DNA of 64,000 nt from Streptomyces indicus (GTDB lineage: Bacteria; Actinomycetota; Actinomycetes; Streptomycetales; Streptomycetaceae): positions 1 through 64,000 of the forward strand of contig NZ_FNFF01000023.1 in the NCBI RefSeq assembly GCF_900100315.1, given 5' to 3'. Every line of letters starts with the position of its first letter. Positions within the stretch are counted from its first letter, which is position 1. The position numbers were made by a program, and so were the translations under genes. This document shows positions 51,199-59,964 of this stretch, in pieces. The notes beneath the pieces are model-generated. The model searched no databases and was not told where the DNA came from. It saw only the letters and a program-made list of their open reading frames with translations.

Positions 51199-53346
51199 TT
51201 GGCCCGGCATGCGCGCATGCGCTCTCGGGCGGCCCGTCGGATCCGTATGTCCGTCGTCATGGCCGCCGCAACAGCCTTCACTTTCACAGGACTTACGGCG
51301 ACAGGCGCGGCAGCCGACTCGCCGACCCCCGTCCAGACCGACGGTGTCTGGGGGATCGACTTCGCCGGCGGTGTACTCACGACCGTCGAGCGCGCGGCCG
51401 CCGGTGAGCAGTGGGTCTTCGTACGCGATGTCACGGCGGACGGCACCTCGGTGGGAGACCGGGAGTCGCGTGGGTACGCCGGGACGTACGCCGTCGGGTC
51501 AGCGGTCGAGCGGGTGCCCTGCGATGCCGGCGGCTGTGTTCCGCTGCGGGCCACGGGCAACGGGTTCGTCGGGTACTTCTTCGAGGACGCCTCGGGCAAT
51601 CAGAGGGCGCAGATCCACCTGAGCCCCAACAGCCTTCACTCGGCCGACGAACCGTCCGTCACCGGTGGGAGGTTCGTGGACGCCACGGGCCGGTTCTACG
51701 TCTACAACGCTGCCTCGACCGGCAAGCAGTACATCGACTACGTCCCGGGGTACCGGAGCCAGAGCGTGCGGATGACCCGCTCCATCGGTGCGGCTTCCGT
51801 CTGGGGCACCCGTCTGTGGACCGCCAACGCGGCCGCGGGCTCGGTCAGTGCGATCGACCTGAAGAAGAAGCAGGTCGTCGAGACGGTCGCCGTCGGTGCT
51901 CCGTGCACGGTCAAGGAGCTGCAGGCCATCGGGCGCTGGCTGTACTGGAACTGCGGTCCGACCGGCGCCGCCGGTGTGTACGACCACACCACCAAGCGGA
52001 AGTTCACTGTGCCGTCCGGGCCCGCCCTGGTCGGTGACGGCTACTTGGTGCAGCACGACCGGGTCGCCGGCAAGCTCATGCTCACCGACTTCCACACGGG
52101 TACGGCCGCCGCCGCGCGGGAGATCGCCGATCTGCCGGCCGGGAACACCACCGACCAGCGTCGACTGACCTGGAGCGTCGACAAGTTCGGCGGGGACATC
52201 GCGTACGTCGGGCAGACCAACGCGATCCATGTGGTGCAGAGCGGGGTGCCCGCGCAGTCCCTTGCGAAGATCGAGTCCGAGGTCAACGACGCGTGGATCG
52301 ACCTGAAGAATCCGTACGGCGGCACCTCATGGCTGAGCACCTGGCAGCTCAACAAGCCGGCCGACTGGACGTTCACGGTGAAGGACAAGCTGGGACGTAC
52401 CGTCCGGACGATCCGCGCTGACGGACCCGGCACCGAGGTCGACGTCGCGTGGGACGGCAGGGGCGACGCGGGGCAGTTCCTCCTGAACGGCACCTACCGC
52501 TGGACCCTGACCGCGACCGCCGCCGACGGCAACGGCACCTACACGACGAGCGCCGACATCAATGTGTACGGCGCCCTGCAGGGTTTCCACGACCAGGGCG
52601 GCAGCGCCCACGGCGACCTGGTCACCCTCAACTCCAGCGGCACGCTGACCCACCACATCGGGAACGGCACCGGCGGTTTCGGCACCAAGAACTCCGGCAG
52701 CGGCTGGCCGGCCGGCACCCTCGCCGTCCCGTTCGGTGACACGGGCACCGACCGCTGCGCCGAGCTGCTGGTGCGCATGCCGAACGGCGAGCTGCGCCGC
52801 TACACGGGCAAATGCGGCGGCGGCCATGTGCCGGGCAGCAGCCATCTCGTGTACGGCAAGGGCTGGGGGCAGTACGACGTGCTGACCTCGCCGGGTGATC
52901 TGAACGGCGACGGACGGGCCGATCTGATCGCCCGCCAGACCACCACCGGCGACATGTACTTCTACGCGGGCACGTCCGACGGCAAGCTCGCCGGACGCGT
53001 CAAGATCGCGTCCAACTGGAAGACGTACGGGCGGATCACCGGCGTGGGGGACATCACCGGCGACGGCAAGGCGGATCTGCTCGGCCACGACCGCAGCGGA
53101 GGCCTGTGGCGCTACGACGGCCTGGGCAACGGGAAGTTCGCGCCGCGCCAGCAGGTGTTCAAGGACTGGGGACGTACCTACAACGCCGTCGTCGGTGTCG
53201 GTGACATCTCCGGCGACGGCCGCCCCGACATCGTCGTGCGCGACAGCGCGGGTGGTCTCTTCCGTAACAACGGCAACGGAGCGGGCGGCTTCGGCGCCCG
53301 CGTGCAGCTGGCCTCCGGCTGGCAGGGCTACAAGGGGATGTTCTGA
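51199..53346 (+). CDS. secreted FG-GAP/VCBS-repeat propeller protein 2 with FlgD-like Ig domain
   Basis: About 715 residues, exported by a signal peptide around SVVMAAATAFTFTGLTATGA. A propeller-like domain shares motifs with protein 1: SVWGTRLWTANAAAGSVSAI, GAPCTVKELQAIGRWLYWNC and GPALVGDGYLVQHDRVAGKL. A FlgD-type Ig domain follows (WTFTVKDKLGRTVRTIRADG, DVAWDGRGDAGQFLLNGTYR), then FG-GAP blades with GDLNGDGRADLIAR, GDITGDGKADLLGH and GDISGDGRPDIVVR. TTG 51199 is proposed because GGGGAGGG stands 7 bases upstream; ATG 51217 and GTG 51130 are alternatives. Its stop shares a base with the ATG of gene 3. Confidence 0.87.
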   Translation: MARHARMRSRAARRIRMSVVMAAATAFTFTGLTATGAAADSPTPVQTDGVWGIDFAGGVLTTVERAAAGEQWVFVRDVTADGTSVGDRESRGYAGTYAVGSAVERVPCDAGGCVPLRATGNGFVGYFFEDASGNQRAQIHLSPNSLHSADEPSVTGGRFVDATGRFYVYNAASTGKQYIDYVPGYRSQSVRMTRSIGAASVWGTRLWTANAAAGSVSAIDLKKKQVVETVAVGAPCTVKELQAIGRWLYWNCGPTGAAGVYDHTTKRKFTVPSGPALVGDGYLVQHDRVAGKLMLTDFHTGTAAAAREIADLPAGNTTDQRRLTWSVDKFGGDIAYVGQTNAIHVVQSGVPAQSLAKIESEVNDAWIDLKNPYGGTSWLSTWQLNKPADWTFTVKDKLGRTVRTIRADGPGTEVDVAWDGRGDAGQFLLNGTYRWTLTATAADGNGTYTTSADINVYGALQGFHDQGGSAHGDLVTLNSSGTLTHHIGNGTGGFGTKNSGSGWPAGTLAVPFGDTGTDRCAELLVRMPNGELRRYTGKCGGGHVPGSSHLVYGKGWGQYDVLTSPGDLNGDGRADLIARQTTTGDMYFYAGTSDGKLAGRVKIASNWKTYGRITGVGDITGDGKADLLGHDRSGGLWRYDGLGNGKFAPRQQVFKDWGRTYNAVVGVGDISGDGRPDIVVRDSAGGLFRNNGNGAGGFGARVQLASGWQGYKGMF

Positions 53347-54881
53347 TGCGCCGCTCGATTCGGCTGATCGCCGTGTTCGCCTCGGCGACGCTGCTCACCG
53401 GGGCCGTGGACGGCGTGCTCGGCGCCGCTCCCGAGGCGCAGGCCGCGACCTCGGTGCCCTCCTGGGTCATCCCGGTCTACTACGACGACGAGGCCACCGG
53501 CCAGCACCGCGCGTGCACCGGCATCGTCCTGTCGAAGACGAAGACCCTCGCGACGCCCGACTGCTTCACGGGCATGGACGCGGCCGACTTCGAGTGGGAG
53601 TACGACCTCGGCACCGGACAGCTCTCCGGCGGCAGCGGTGGTGGGGCGACGTACCGCTCCCATCCCCAGTACGACGCCGCCACACGCCGTGCCGCCGTCT
53701 CCGTCGTCACCCGGCGCACACCCGACAACTCCGGCAAGCCGGTCCTCGCCTCCGCCTCGGACTCCGCGCTGTGGGCGCCCGGGGCGAAGGCGACGTTCTA
53801 CTCCTGGGCGGGGCTCGACGCGGACGATGCACCGCGTGCCCGGCACAGTGAACAGGTCGAGATCAAGTCGGCCGCGGACTGCGCGGCTCTGCTCGGCAGC
53901 GCGCTCCCGTCGGGCGCGGTGTGCTCCGTTCCGGCACCTGGTGCTGCGCCGGTCGCGGATGACGACCAGTGCTTCGGTGACGCGGGCGGTGCGCTCGTGG
54001 CGGGCGGCAAGCTCATCGCGACGTCGGCGACTCGGTCCACCGGCTGTGTGCAGGACGGTGTGCGGGTCTACACCCGCGTGGCCTCGTACCGCTCCATGAT
54101 CACCAACGCGACCACCGACACCGACATCGACTACCGGTTCGGCGGCAGCTTCCTCGCCAGGGAGCCCGGCGAACTGCTGGACGTCTGCGTGACGGACCAG
54201 GACCGCCGTCTGTGGGGCTGCAGTGTCGACGACGCCGGCTCGTTCTGGGTGAGCGGCTACACCGCCGTCCTGCAGGCCGGTGACCTGAACGGTGACAGCT
54301 TCGGTGACCTGCTCGCCCGTACCTCCGGTGGCACCCTCTACCGCGTGCCAAGCAGCGAGTTCGGCGCCGACTTCGACCGTCGCGCCCGCATCGGCGGCGG
54401 CTGGAACATCTACAGCCGGCTCGTCACCGTCCGCGACATCTCGGGCGACGGCAAGCCGGATCTCATCGGCCGGGACTCGGCCGGCGTGCTGTGGCTCTAC
54501 CGGGCCGACGGCAAGGGCGGCTTCCTGACCCGCTCCCGTATCGGCGGCGGCTGGAACATCTACACCGCCCTGGCGGGCCGCGGCGATGTGTCCGGCGACG
54601 GGATCCCCGACCTGGTCGCACGGGACAAGGCCGGAGTGCTCTGGCTGTACCGCGGCAACGGCAAGGGGAACTTCGCCACCCGCACCCGTGTCGGCGGCGG
54701 CTGGAACATGTACAACGCGATCGTCGGCAGCGGCGACTTCGACCGCAACGGCCGCCAGGACATCGTGGGCCGTACGCCGACAGGAGCGCTCTACCTCTAC
54801 AACGCCGATCACAAGGGCAACTTCTCCACGCCGAAGAAGCTGGCCACGACCGCGATGAAGAACTTCGTCAGCCTCTCCTGA
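53346..54881 (+). CDS. secreted trypsin-fold pseudoprotease fused to FG-GAP repeats
   Basis: A 511-residue exported protein (signal LIAVFASATLLTGAV to AQAA). Residues about 40-255 follow the S1 protease layout with its first disulfide pair (C57 and C73). The catalytic His segment TAAHC reads ATPDC (Asp72), the Asp segment DIALL reads AAVSVV, and the Ser motif GDSGGP reads GDAGGA (Ala213). All three catalytic residues therefore seem replaced. Residues 285-511 are four to five FG-GAP blades built on GDLNGDSFGDLLAR and RIGGGWNIYSRL-type units. The ATG overlaps the previous stop (TGATG), so it is coupled to protein 2. Likely a binding protein and not an enzyme. Confidence 0.85.
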   Translation: MRRSIRLIAVFASATLLTGAVDGVLGAAPEAQAATSVPSWVIPVYYDDEATGQHRACTGIVLSKTKTLATPDCFTGMDAADFEWEYDLGTGQLSGGSGGGATYRSHPQYDAATRRAAVSVVTRRTPDNSGKPVLASASDSALWAPGAKATFYSWAGLDADDAPRARHSEQVEIKSAADCAALLGSALPSGAVCSVPAPGAAPVADDDQCFGDAGGALVAGGKLIATSATRSTGCVQDGVRVYTRVASYRSMITNATTDTDIDYRFGGSFLAREPGELLDVCVTDQDRRLWGCSVDDAGSFWVSGYTAVLQAGDLNGDSFGDLLARTSGGTLYRVPSSEFGADFDRRARIGGGWNIYSRLVTVRDISGDGKPDLIGRDSAGVLWLYRADGKGGFLTRSRIGGGWNIYTALAGRGDVSGDGIPDLVARDKAGVLWLYRGNGKGNFATRTRVGGGWNMYNAIVGSGDFDRNGRQDIVGRTPTGALYLYNADHKGNFSTPKKLATTAMKNFVSLS

Positions 54882-54984
54882 GCCCCGGCGTGCGAGACGC
54901 CCGGACGACGACGCCGCCCCCGGACCACCGATACCCGATCGGCGGGCCGGGCCGGTCCGGCTATGCTCGGGGGTGCATCGCCGC

Positions 54985-55057
54985 GGACCGTTAGCTCAAT
55001 TGGCAGAGCAGTGGACTTTTAATCCATTGGTTGTGGGTTCGAGTCCCACACGGTCTA
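54985..55057 (+). tRNA. tRNA-Lys(TTT)
   Basis: Acceptor GGACCGT/ACGGTCT (with a first G-U pair), anticodon loop CTTTTAA with TTT, T loop TTCGAGT, 73 nt. TATGCT about 18 bases upstream is its likely -10 box. Confidence 0.95.
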
Positions 55058-55065
55058 CCGGAGCC

Positions 55066-55103
55066 AGCGCCCGGACCCTGCCGTGGGTCCGGGCGCTGTT
55101 CTG
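55066..55103 (+). terminator. terminator of tRNA-Lys
   Basis: AGCGCCCGGACC and GGTCCGGGCGCT pair perfectly and are followed by GTTCTGTTT. Confidence 0.88.
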
Positions 55104-55133
55104 TTTGCGGGGGCGGGTCGGCAGGATCGGCGG

Positions 55134-55829
55134 ATGCGGACTCATGTCGTGCTCGTCCACAGTCCTCTCGTCGGACCGCTGACCTGGCGGCCCGTCGCCG
55201 CGTGGCTGGCCGCCGCCGGGCATCCGGTGCGGGTGCCCGCGCTGCCGCCGCCCGTCGGGGACGGGCCGTACTGGCAGAAGGCCGTACGCGCCGTACGCGA
55301 CGGGCTCGGCGACCTCGCGCCCGGCACCCCCGTCGTGCTGGTGGCGCACAGCAATGCCGGGCTGTACGTGCCGGTGCTTCGGGCGGCGCTCCAACTCCCG
55401 GTCACCGCTTCGGTGTTCGTGGACGCGTCCTTGCCGGCGCGGTCCGGGGCCACCCCCGTCGGCACCGCGCGCATGCGGGAGCTCCTGCGGCCCATGGCGG
55501 TGGACGGGGTGCTGCCCCGGTGGAGCGACTGGTGGGCGGAGAGCGAGGTGGCGGCGCTCTTTCCCGACGCCGAGACCCGGCGGGCCGTCGCCGGGGAGCA
55601 GCCGCGGCTTCCGCTCGCCTACTTCGAACAGGAGGTTCCCGTGCCGGCGGGCTGGGACGACCACCCCTGTGCGTATGTGCGGTTCAGCGGCGGATACGAG
55701 GAGGCCGCCCGTGAGGCGCAGGCGCGGGGGTGGCGCGTGGAGGTGCTGAGCGGAGGGCATCTGCAGCAGCTGGTCGATCCGGCCGGGGTCGGGCGGCTGA
55801 TTCTGGAGTGCGCAGAGCGCGCTGCCTGA
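55134..55829 (+). CDS. alpha/beta-hydrolase family protein
   Basis: A 231-residue small hydrolase-like protein. It begins RTHVVLVHSPLVGPLTWRPV (oxyanion-type strand and loop), has the nucleophile elbow VLVAHSNAGLYVPVL (Ser near residue 77) and ends with GGHLQQLVDP, where His should be the catalytic base. The reaction is unknown. CAGGAT lies 6 bases before ATG 55134 and no ribosome binding site is seen, so a leaderless transcript is likely. An upstream GTG would run into the tRNA terminator. Confidence 0.85.
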   Translation: MRTHVVLVHSPLVGPLTWRPVAAWLAAAGHPVRVPALPPPVGDGPYWQKAVRAVRDGLGDLAPGTPVVLVAHSNAGLYVPVLRAALQLPVTASVFVDASLPARSGATPVGTARMRELLRPMAVDGVLPRWSDWWAESEVAALFPDAETRRAVAGEQPRLPLAYFEQEVPVPAGWDDHPCAYVRFSGGYEEAAREAQARGWRVEVLSGGHLQQLVDPAGVGRLILECAERAA

Positions 55830-55922
55830 TGTGCGCAGGGGGCATCGCCCGACGTGCACAGGAGGTGCCGGGAAACCCTGGTGAGGACCGTCCCTCCGAT
55901 GGCGTACACTTGTGTTTACCGA

Positions 55923-55996
55923 CGCGGGGTGGAGCAGCTCGGTAGCTCGCTGGGCTCATAACCCAGAGGTCGCAGGTTCAAATCCTGTCCCCGCTA
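55923..55996 (+). tRNA. initiator tRNA-fMet(CAT)
   Basis: Anticodon loop CTCATAA, three consecutive G-C pairs in the anticodon stem (TGGG/CCCA) and the unpaired first position C1-U72 of acceptor CGCGGGG/CCCCGCT mark an initiator. TACACT at 55905 is its probable -10 box. Confidence 0.95.
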
Positions 55997-56006
55997 CTGA
56001 AGGGCG

Positions 56007-56040
56007 AGGCCCGGTGCGTACGAGAGTGCGTGCCGGGCCT
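56007..56040 (+). terminator. terminator of tRNA-fMet
   Basis: AGGCCCGG and CCGGGCCT pair, extended by inner TGCG/CGTG pairs, and TCGTCGTGTT follows. Confidence 0.75.
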
Positions 56041-56129
56041 TCGTCGTGTTCGCGCCCGTCGCCGGCGGGTCCCGCCCCGTTTGGGCCACACCGTTCGCTC
56101 GGCGATCTCCGTACCGGAAACCTGGTGGA

Positions 56130-57275
56130 GTGCGTGGCAGCGGAGAGGGCAGGGGCGGGAGCACCCGTACGCGTGCCTTCGTGCGCGCTCTGCCGCCGCT
56201 GCTGATCGTCGGCGGGCTGTTGCTGGACATCGTCACGCCGCCGAAGTTCACCGGGGCTCCGCTTTTCTCCGCGGCGCCGCTGATCGCCGCGCCCTTCTTC
56301 TCCCTGGCGCTGACCATCGTGACCGCCGTGGCCGCGGTGGCGGCGCTGGTCGGGCTGCACCTCTACAACGGGAACCTCTTCGAGACCGAGTTCCTCACCG
56401 AGATCGCCACCATCGTGACGGTCGGCGCGCTCGCCGTGCTCATCAACCGGGTCGTGACGCGCAGCGGCGAACAGCTGGCGTCGGCCCGGTACATCGCCGA
56501 GGCCGCGCAGCGCGCCGTGCTGCCGGAGCCCGCGGCGCGGATCGGCGGGCTCGACGTGGCGGCGCGGTACGAGGCGGCGCAGGCGGACGCCTTCATCGGG
56601 GGAGATCTGTACGCCGTCCAGGACACCCCGCACGGGGTGCGGCTGATCGTGGGGGATGTGCGGGGCAAGGGGCTCGGGGCCGTGGAGGCGGTGGCCGTGG
56701 TGATCGGGGCCTTCCGCGAGGCCGCCGAGCAGGAGGCCACCCTGGAGGCGGTGGCGCTGCGGCTCGAGCGGGCGCTGGCGCGCGAGGGCACGCGGCGGGA
56801 CGGGCTCGACGCCGTGGAGGGATTCACGACGGCGGTGCTCGCCGAGATCCCGCACGAGCACGGAGTCGTACGGCTCATCAACCGCGGGCATCCGGCACCG
56901 CTGCTGCTGCACGCGGACGGCAGGCTGCGCACCCTCGAACCCGCGCAGGCCGCGCTGCCGCTCGGGATGACCGACCTGGCGTCCTGGCCGGACCGCGGGG
57001 TGGAGGCGGAGCTGCCGGCCGGCGCGATGCTGCTCTTCTACACGGACGGTCTGAGCGAGGCGCGCAGTGCCGAGGGGGTCTTCTACGATCCGGCGGCGCG
57101 GCTGTGCGGACGGATCTTCCCCGGACCGGACGCGCTGCTCTCGGCGCTCGTCGACGAGGTGCGCGAGCACACCGGCGGCGGGGCGACGGACGACATGGCG
57201 CTGCTCGCCGTCGCGCGGCCGGCCGTGGGGGCCGCGATGTCACCGAAGGTGACCGAGGAAGAGCCCTCTGCATAA
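56130..57275 (+). CDS. membrane PP2C-type (SpoIIE-like) serine phosphatase
   Basis: About 381 residues. Three hydrophobic segments (near residues 20-38, 48-75 and 92-105) anchor it. The phosphatase domain has RYEAAQADAFIGGDLYAVQ (first metal Asp in GGDLY), LIVGDVRGKGLGAVEAVAVV, LINRGHPAPLLL, MLLFYTDGLSEARS and TDDMALLAV. It probably dephosphorylates an anti-anti-sigma factor or a similar partner. GTG 56130 is chosen because the frame upstream starts within 6 bases of the tRNA terminator; the ribosome binding site is not clear, so the start is uncertain. Confidence 0.9.
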   Translation: MRGSGEGRGGSTRTRAFVRALPPLLIVGGLLLDIVTPPKFTGAPLFSAAPLIAAPFFSLALTIVTAVAAVAALVGLHLYNGNLFETEFLTEIATIVTVGALAVLINRVVTRSGEQLASARYIAEAAQRAVLPEPAARIGGLDVAARYEAAQADAFIGGDLYAVQDTPHGVRLIVGDVRGKGLGAVEAVAVVIGAFREAAEQEATLEAVALRLERALAREGTRRDGLDAVEGFTTAVLAEIPHEHGVVRLINRGHPAPLLLHADGRLRTLEPAQAALPLGMTDLASWPDRGVEAELPAGAMLLFYTDGLSEARSAEGVFYDPAARLCGRIFPGPDALLSALVDEVREHTGGGATDDMALLAVARPAVGAAMSPKVTEEEPSA

Positions 57276-57479
57276 CATTTGACGCAGCGTCAGGGAATCG
57301 GCGTCCACGGATTCTCCCAACTTCCTTGGCAACTCGTCCGATTCCGCCCCTTCGTGTCCCCTAAGTCCAGGCCAAGGGCGCTAACGATCTGTCGGAACGG
57401 CTTGGAATCCCGGGCCCTCGTCTATTAACGTTCGATAACGCAGCGCGGTCGTCCCAGCCGTCACAAGAGATGGCTCCGT

Positions 57480-57650
57480 GCGCACACGCTTAATCCCGCA
57501 AGGGAGCCGGGGAACCACCTTTTTGGGGTGAATCGGGCAAGCGGCGCCTTTCCCAGAGGCGCTTCGGCGAGGTCTCAGCACGTCCCGGGAGACCTCAACG
57601 CCCGTAGGAAACCTTCCTGTTCCGAACCCGTCAGCTAACCCGGTAGGCGA
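57480..57650 (+). ncRNA. c-di-AMP (ydaO/yuaA-type) riboswitch
   Basis: The leader of the M23 gene contains the family's conserved blocks in order: ATCCCGCAAGGGAGCCGGGGAACCAC (from about 57493), TTTTGGGGTGAATCGGG and finally TCAGCTAACCCGGTAGGC (57631-57648). Bases CCTTCCT (57612-57618) can pair with AGGAAGG (57653-57659) next to the ribosome binding site. In Streptomyces this riboswitch class lowers expression of cell-wall hydrolases at high c-di-AMP. The ends are estimates. Confidence 0.88.
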
Positions 57651-57675
57651 GAAGGAAGGAAAGGAGTCCGCCCCC

Positions 57676-58728
57676 GTGGCGACCCCCGCAGGCCGTGGCA
57701 GTACCTCCAACGCCCCGTATTTCGCGGACGGCACCCAGGAGTTCAGGTTCGACGACGAGCCCTGGGAGGAGTGGAACCCGACCGAGGAATCCATTCGTCC
57801 GGTGCGCGGCAAGCACCGCGTCGCCAAGCAGCGCGGCGGTCTCGCGCGCAGCTCCACCGTCCTCGGCGTCGGTGTCATAGCCGCCGTGGGCGCGGGTGGC
57901 ATCGCCACCGCCAAGGACAAGCCGCCGGTCCCGATCTCCATGCCGGACCTCGGCGAGCAGGCCAAGAAGATCCCCGTCGTCGGCTCCCTGATATCCGACG
58001 ACTCCGACGCCGGCACCCAGGAGCAGCCGGGCGTCGCGCAGGCCACCGCGGCCACGCTGCCCGTGGCCGCCACGAGTTCGGCCGGGCAGTCCACCGCCGA
58101 CGCGGGCGAGGCCCTGCGGGCCCGCATCCTCGAGCAGGCGCAGAGCCAGGAGGACGAGGCGGACGCCGCGGCCCAGGCCGCTGCCGAGCAGCTCGCCGCC
58201 GAGCAGGCCGCGAAGGCCGCCGCCGAGAAGCAGGAGGCCGCCGAGAAGGCCGAGGCGGAGGCCAAGCGCAAGGCGGAGGAGGAGGCCAAGCGCAAGGCAG
58301 AGGCGGAGCGCCTCGCCAAGCTGGCCCGGAGCTACTCGCTCCCGACGAGCTCGTACACCATCACCTCGACCTTCGGTCAGGCCGGCTCCATGTGGTCCTC
58401 GGGCCAGCACACGGGTCTGGACTTCGCTGCCCCGTCAGGTACCCCGATCAAGGCCGTCCACACGGGCACCGTGAAGGAGGCCGGCTGGTCCGGTTCGTAC
58501 GGCTACCGCACCGTCATCGAGCTCTCGGACGGTACGGAGATCGCGTACAACCACCAGTCGTCCATCGGCGTCAGCGTCGGCCAGAAGGTCACGACCGGCG
58601 ATGTCATCGGCCGCGTGGGCTCCACCGGCAACTCCACCGGTCCGCACCTGCACCTCGAGGTCGAGACCGCGGGCGGCAGCCTCATCGACCCGCTGGCCTG
58701 GCTCCAGAGCAAGGGTCTCAACCCGTAA
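57676..58728 (+). CDS. M23 (LytM-type) peptidoglycan endopeptidase
   Basis: A 350-residue cell-wall hydrolase. A cytoplasmic start with an acidic YFADGTQEFRFDDEP-like segment leads to one hydrophobic segment near residues 62-78. A long Ala/Glu/Lys coiled coil follows (about 150-220, EQAAKAAAEKQEAAEKAEAE). The C-terminal M23 domain has the zinc residues in QHTGLDFAAPSGTPI and GPHLHLEVE, with YNHQSSIGVSVGQ between. It should cut peptide cross-links outside the membrane. The GTG lies 10 bases after AAGGAAAGGAG and just downstream of the riboswitch, which probably controls it. Confidence 0.95.
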   Translation: MATPAGRGSTSNAPYFADGTQEFRFDDEPWEEWNPTEESIRPVRGKHRVAKQRGGLARSSTVLGVGVIAAVGAGGIATAKDKPPVPISMPDLGEQAKKIPVVGSLISDDSDAGTQEQPGVAQATAATLPVAATSSAGQSTADAGEALRARILEQAQSQEDEADAAAQAAAEQLAAEQAAKAAAEKQEAAEKAEAEAKRKAEEEAKRKAEAERLAKLARSYSLPTSSYTITSTFGQAGSMWSSGQHTGLDFAAPSGTPIKAVHTGTVKEAGWSGSYGYRTVIELSDGTEIAYNHQSSIGVSVGQKVTTGDVIGRVGSTGNSTGPHLHLEVETAGGSLIDPLAWLQSKGLNP

Positions 58729-58849
58729 GTCCGGTACGGAACCTGTAGTCCCGCCTCCCCTGTACGTACGGGCGCGCCCGCGCGGGTTTCTCGCGCGGGG
58801 CGCTCCGTGCGCCCCTGTCCGCACCTGCGTGTGCGCTTCCCTGAACCCC

Positions 58850-58887
58850 GGCAGTCCTGACGGCAACCCCCCGACGTCAGGGCTGCC
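58850..58887 (+). terminator. terminator after the M23 gene
   Basis: GGCAGTCCTGACG and CGTCAGGGCTGCC pair (one G-U) about 120 bases after the stop. Confidence 0.7.
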
Positions 58888-58965
58888 GGTTTGCGTGGAA
58901 ACAGCCGATTGGTGCGCCTTCGGCAGTCAGGAATAGGCGCTTCCCGTACGGACGTTGATCCGTTC

Positions 58966-59910
58966 ATGACCTCCTTGCGCCCTCTCGGCTCCTCCGACCT
59001 CGAAGTCCATCCGCTCTGCCTCGGCGGCAACGTCTTCGGCTGGACGGCCGACGAAACCCGGACCTTCGCCGTGCTCGACGCGTACACCGCCGCCGGCGGC
59101 AACTTCGTCGACACCGCCGACTCCTACTCGGCCTGGGTGCCGGGCAACAAGGGCGGCGAGTCCGAGACGCTGATCGGCAGGTGGCTGGCCGCGCGCGGCA
59201 ACCGTTCCGACGTGGTGATCGCGACCAAGGTCGGCGCCCACCCCGAGTACAAGGGGCTCTCCGCCGCCACCATCAAGGCCGCCGCCGAGGAGTCGCTGCG
59301 CCGGCTCGGGACGGACTACATCGATCTGTACTACACGCACTTCGACGACGAGGGCGTGCCGGTCGAGGAGATCGTCACGGCCCTAGACGCGCTGGTGCGC
59401 GAGGGCAAGGTGCGGGCCGTGGCCGCCTCGAACCTCAGCACCGAACGGCTCCAGGAATCACTGGAGTTCGCCGAGCGCGAGGGACTGGCCCGGTATGTGG
59501 CGCTTCAGCCGCACTACAACCTGGTTTCACGTGGAACGTACGAGGGCCCCAAGCAGGAGCTCGCCTCCCGCTGGGGTCTGGCCGCCGTGCCGTACTACGC
59601 GCTGGCCTCCGGCTTCCTCACCGGCAAGTACCGTCCCGGCACCGAGGTGGACAGCCCGCGTGCGGGCGGAGCGGCCCAACACCTGGAGACCGAGCGCGGC
59701 CGCCGGGTGCTCGAGGCCCTGGACACCGTCGCGAAGGCGCATGACGCCGAGCCCGCCTCCGTGGCGCTCGCCTGGCTCACGGCTCAGCCGACGGTGGTCG
59801 CGCCGATCGCCTCGGCCCGCACCGTGGAGCAGCTCCCGGCGCTGCTCGCGGGGGCGGAGCTGACGCTCACGTCGGCGGAGCTGGGGCAGCTGACCGCGGC
59901 CTCCGCGTAA
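58966..59910 (+). CDS. aldo/keto reductase
   Basis: A 314-residue NADPH-dependent oxidoreductase of the AKR family. It shows LGGNVFGWTADE, FVDTADSYSAWVPGNKGGES (catalytic Asp and Tyr), VIATKVGAHPEYKG (Lys), YIDLYYTHFDDE (His) and the late LTAQPTVVAPIASARTVEQL cofactor-binding loop. The alcohol or aldehyde substrate is not known. ATG 58966 is where homology starts; no clear ribosome binding site is present. The last 31 bases of the coding end are duplicated in tandem downstream. Confidence 0.93.
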   Translation: MTSLRPLGSSDLEVHPLCLGGNVFGWTADETRTFAVLDAYTAAGGNFVDTADSYSAWVPGNKGGESETLIGRWLAARGNRSDVVIATKVGAHPEYKGLSAATIKAAAEESLRRLGTDYIDLYYTHFDDEGVPVEEIVTALDALVREGKVRAVAASNLSTERLQESLEFAEREGLARYVALQPHYNLVSRGTYEGPKQELASRWGLAAVPYYALASGFLTGKYRPGTEVDSPRAGGAAQHLETERGRRVLEALDTVAKAHDAEPASVALAWLTAQPTVVAPIASARTVEQLPALLAGAELTLTSAELGQLTAASA

Positions 59911-59950
59911 CCGGAAGGCGCTGACCGCGGCCTCCGCGTAACCGGAAGGC
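59889..59950. repeat. 31-bp tandem duplication at the reductase 3' end
   Basis: Bases 59889-59919 and 59920-59950 are identical. The first includes the stop codon of the aldo/keto reductase, the second is non-coding. Confidence 0.9.
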
Positions 59951-59964
59951 CAGGACGAACCCGA

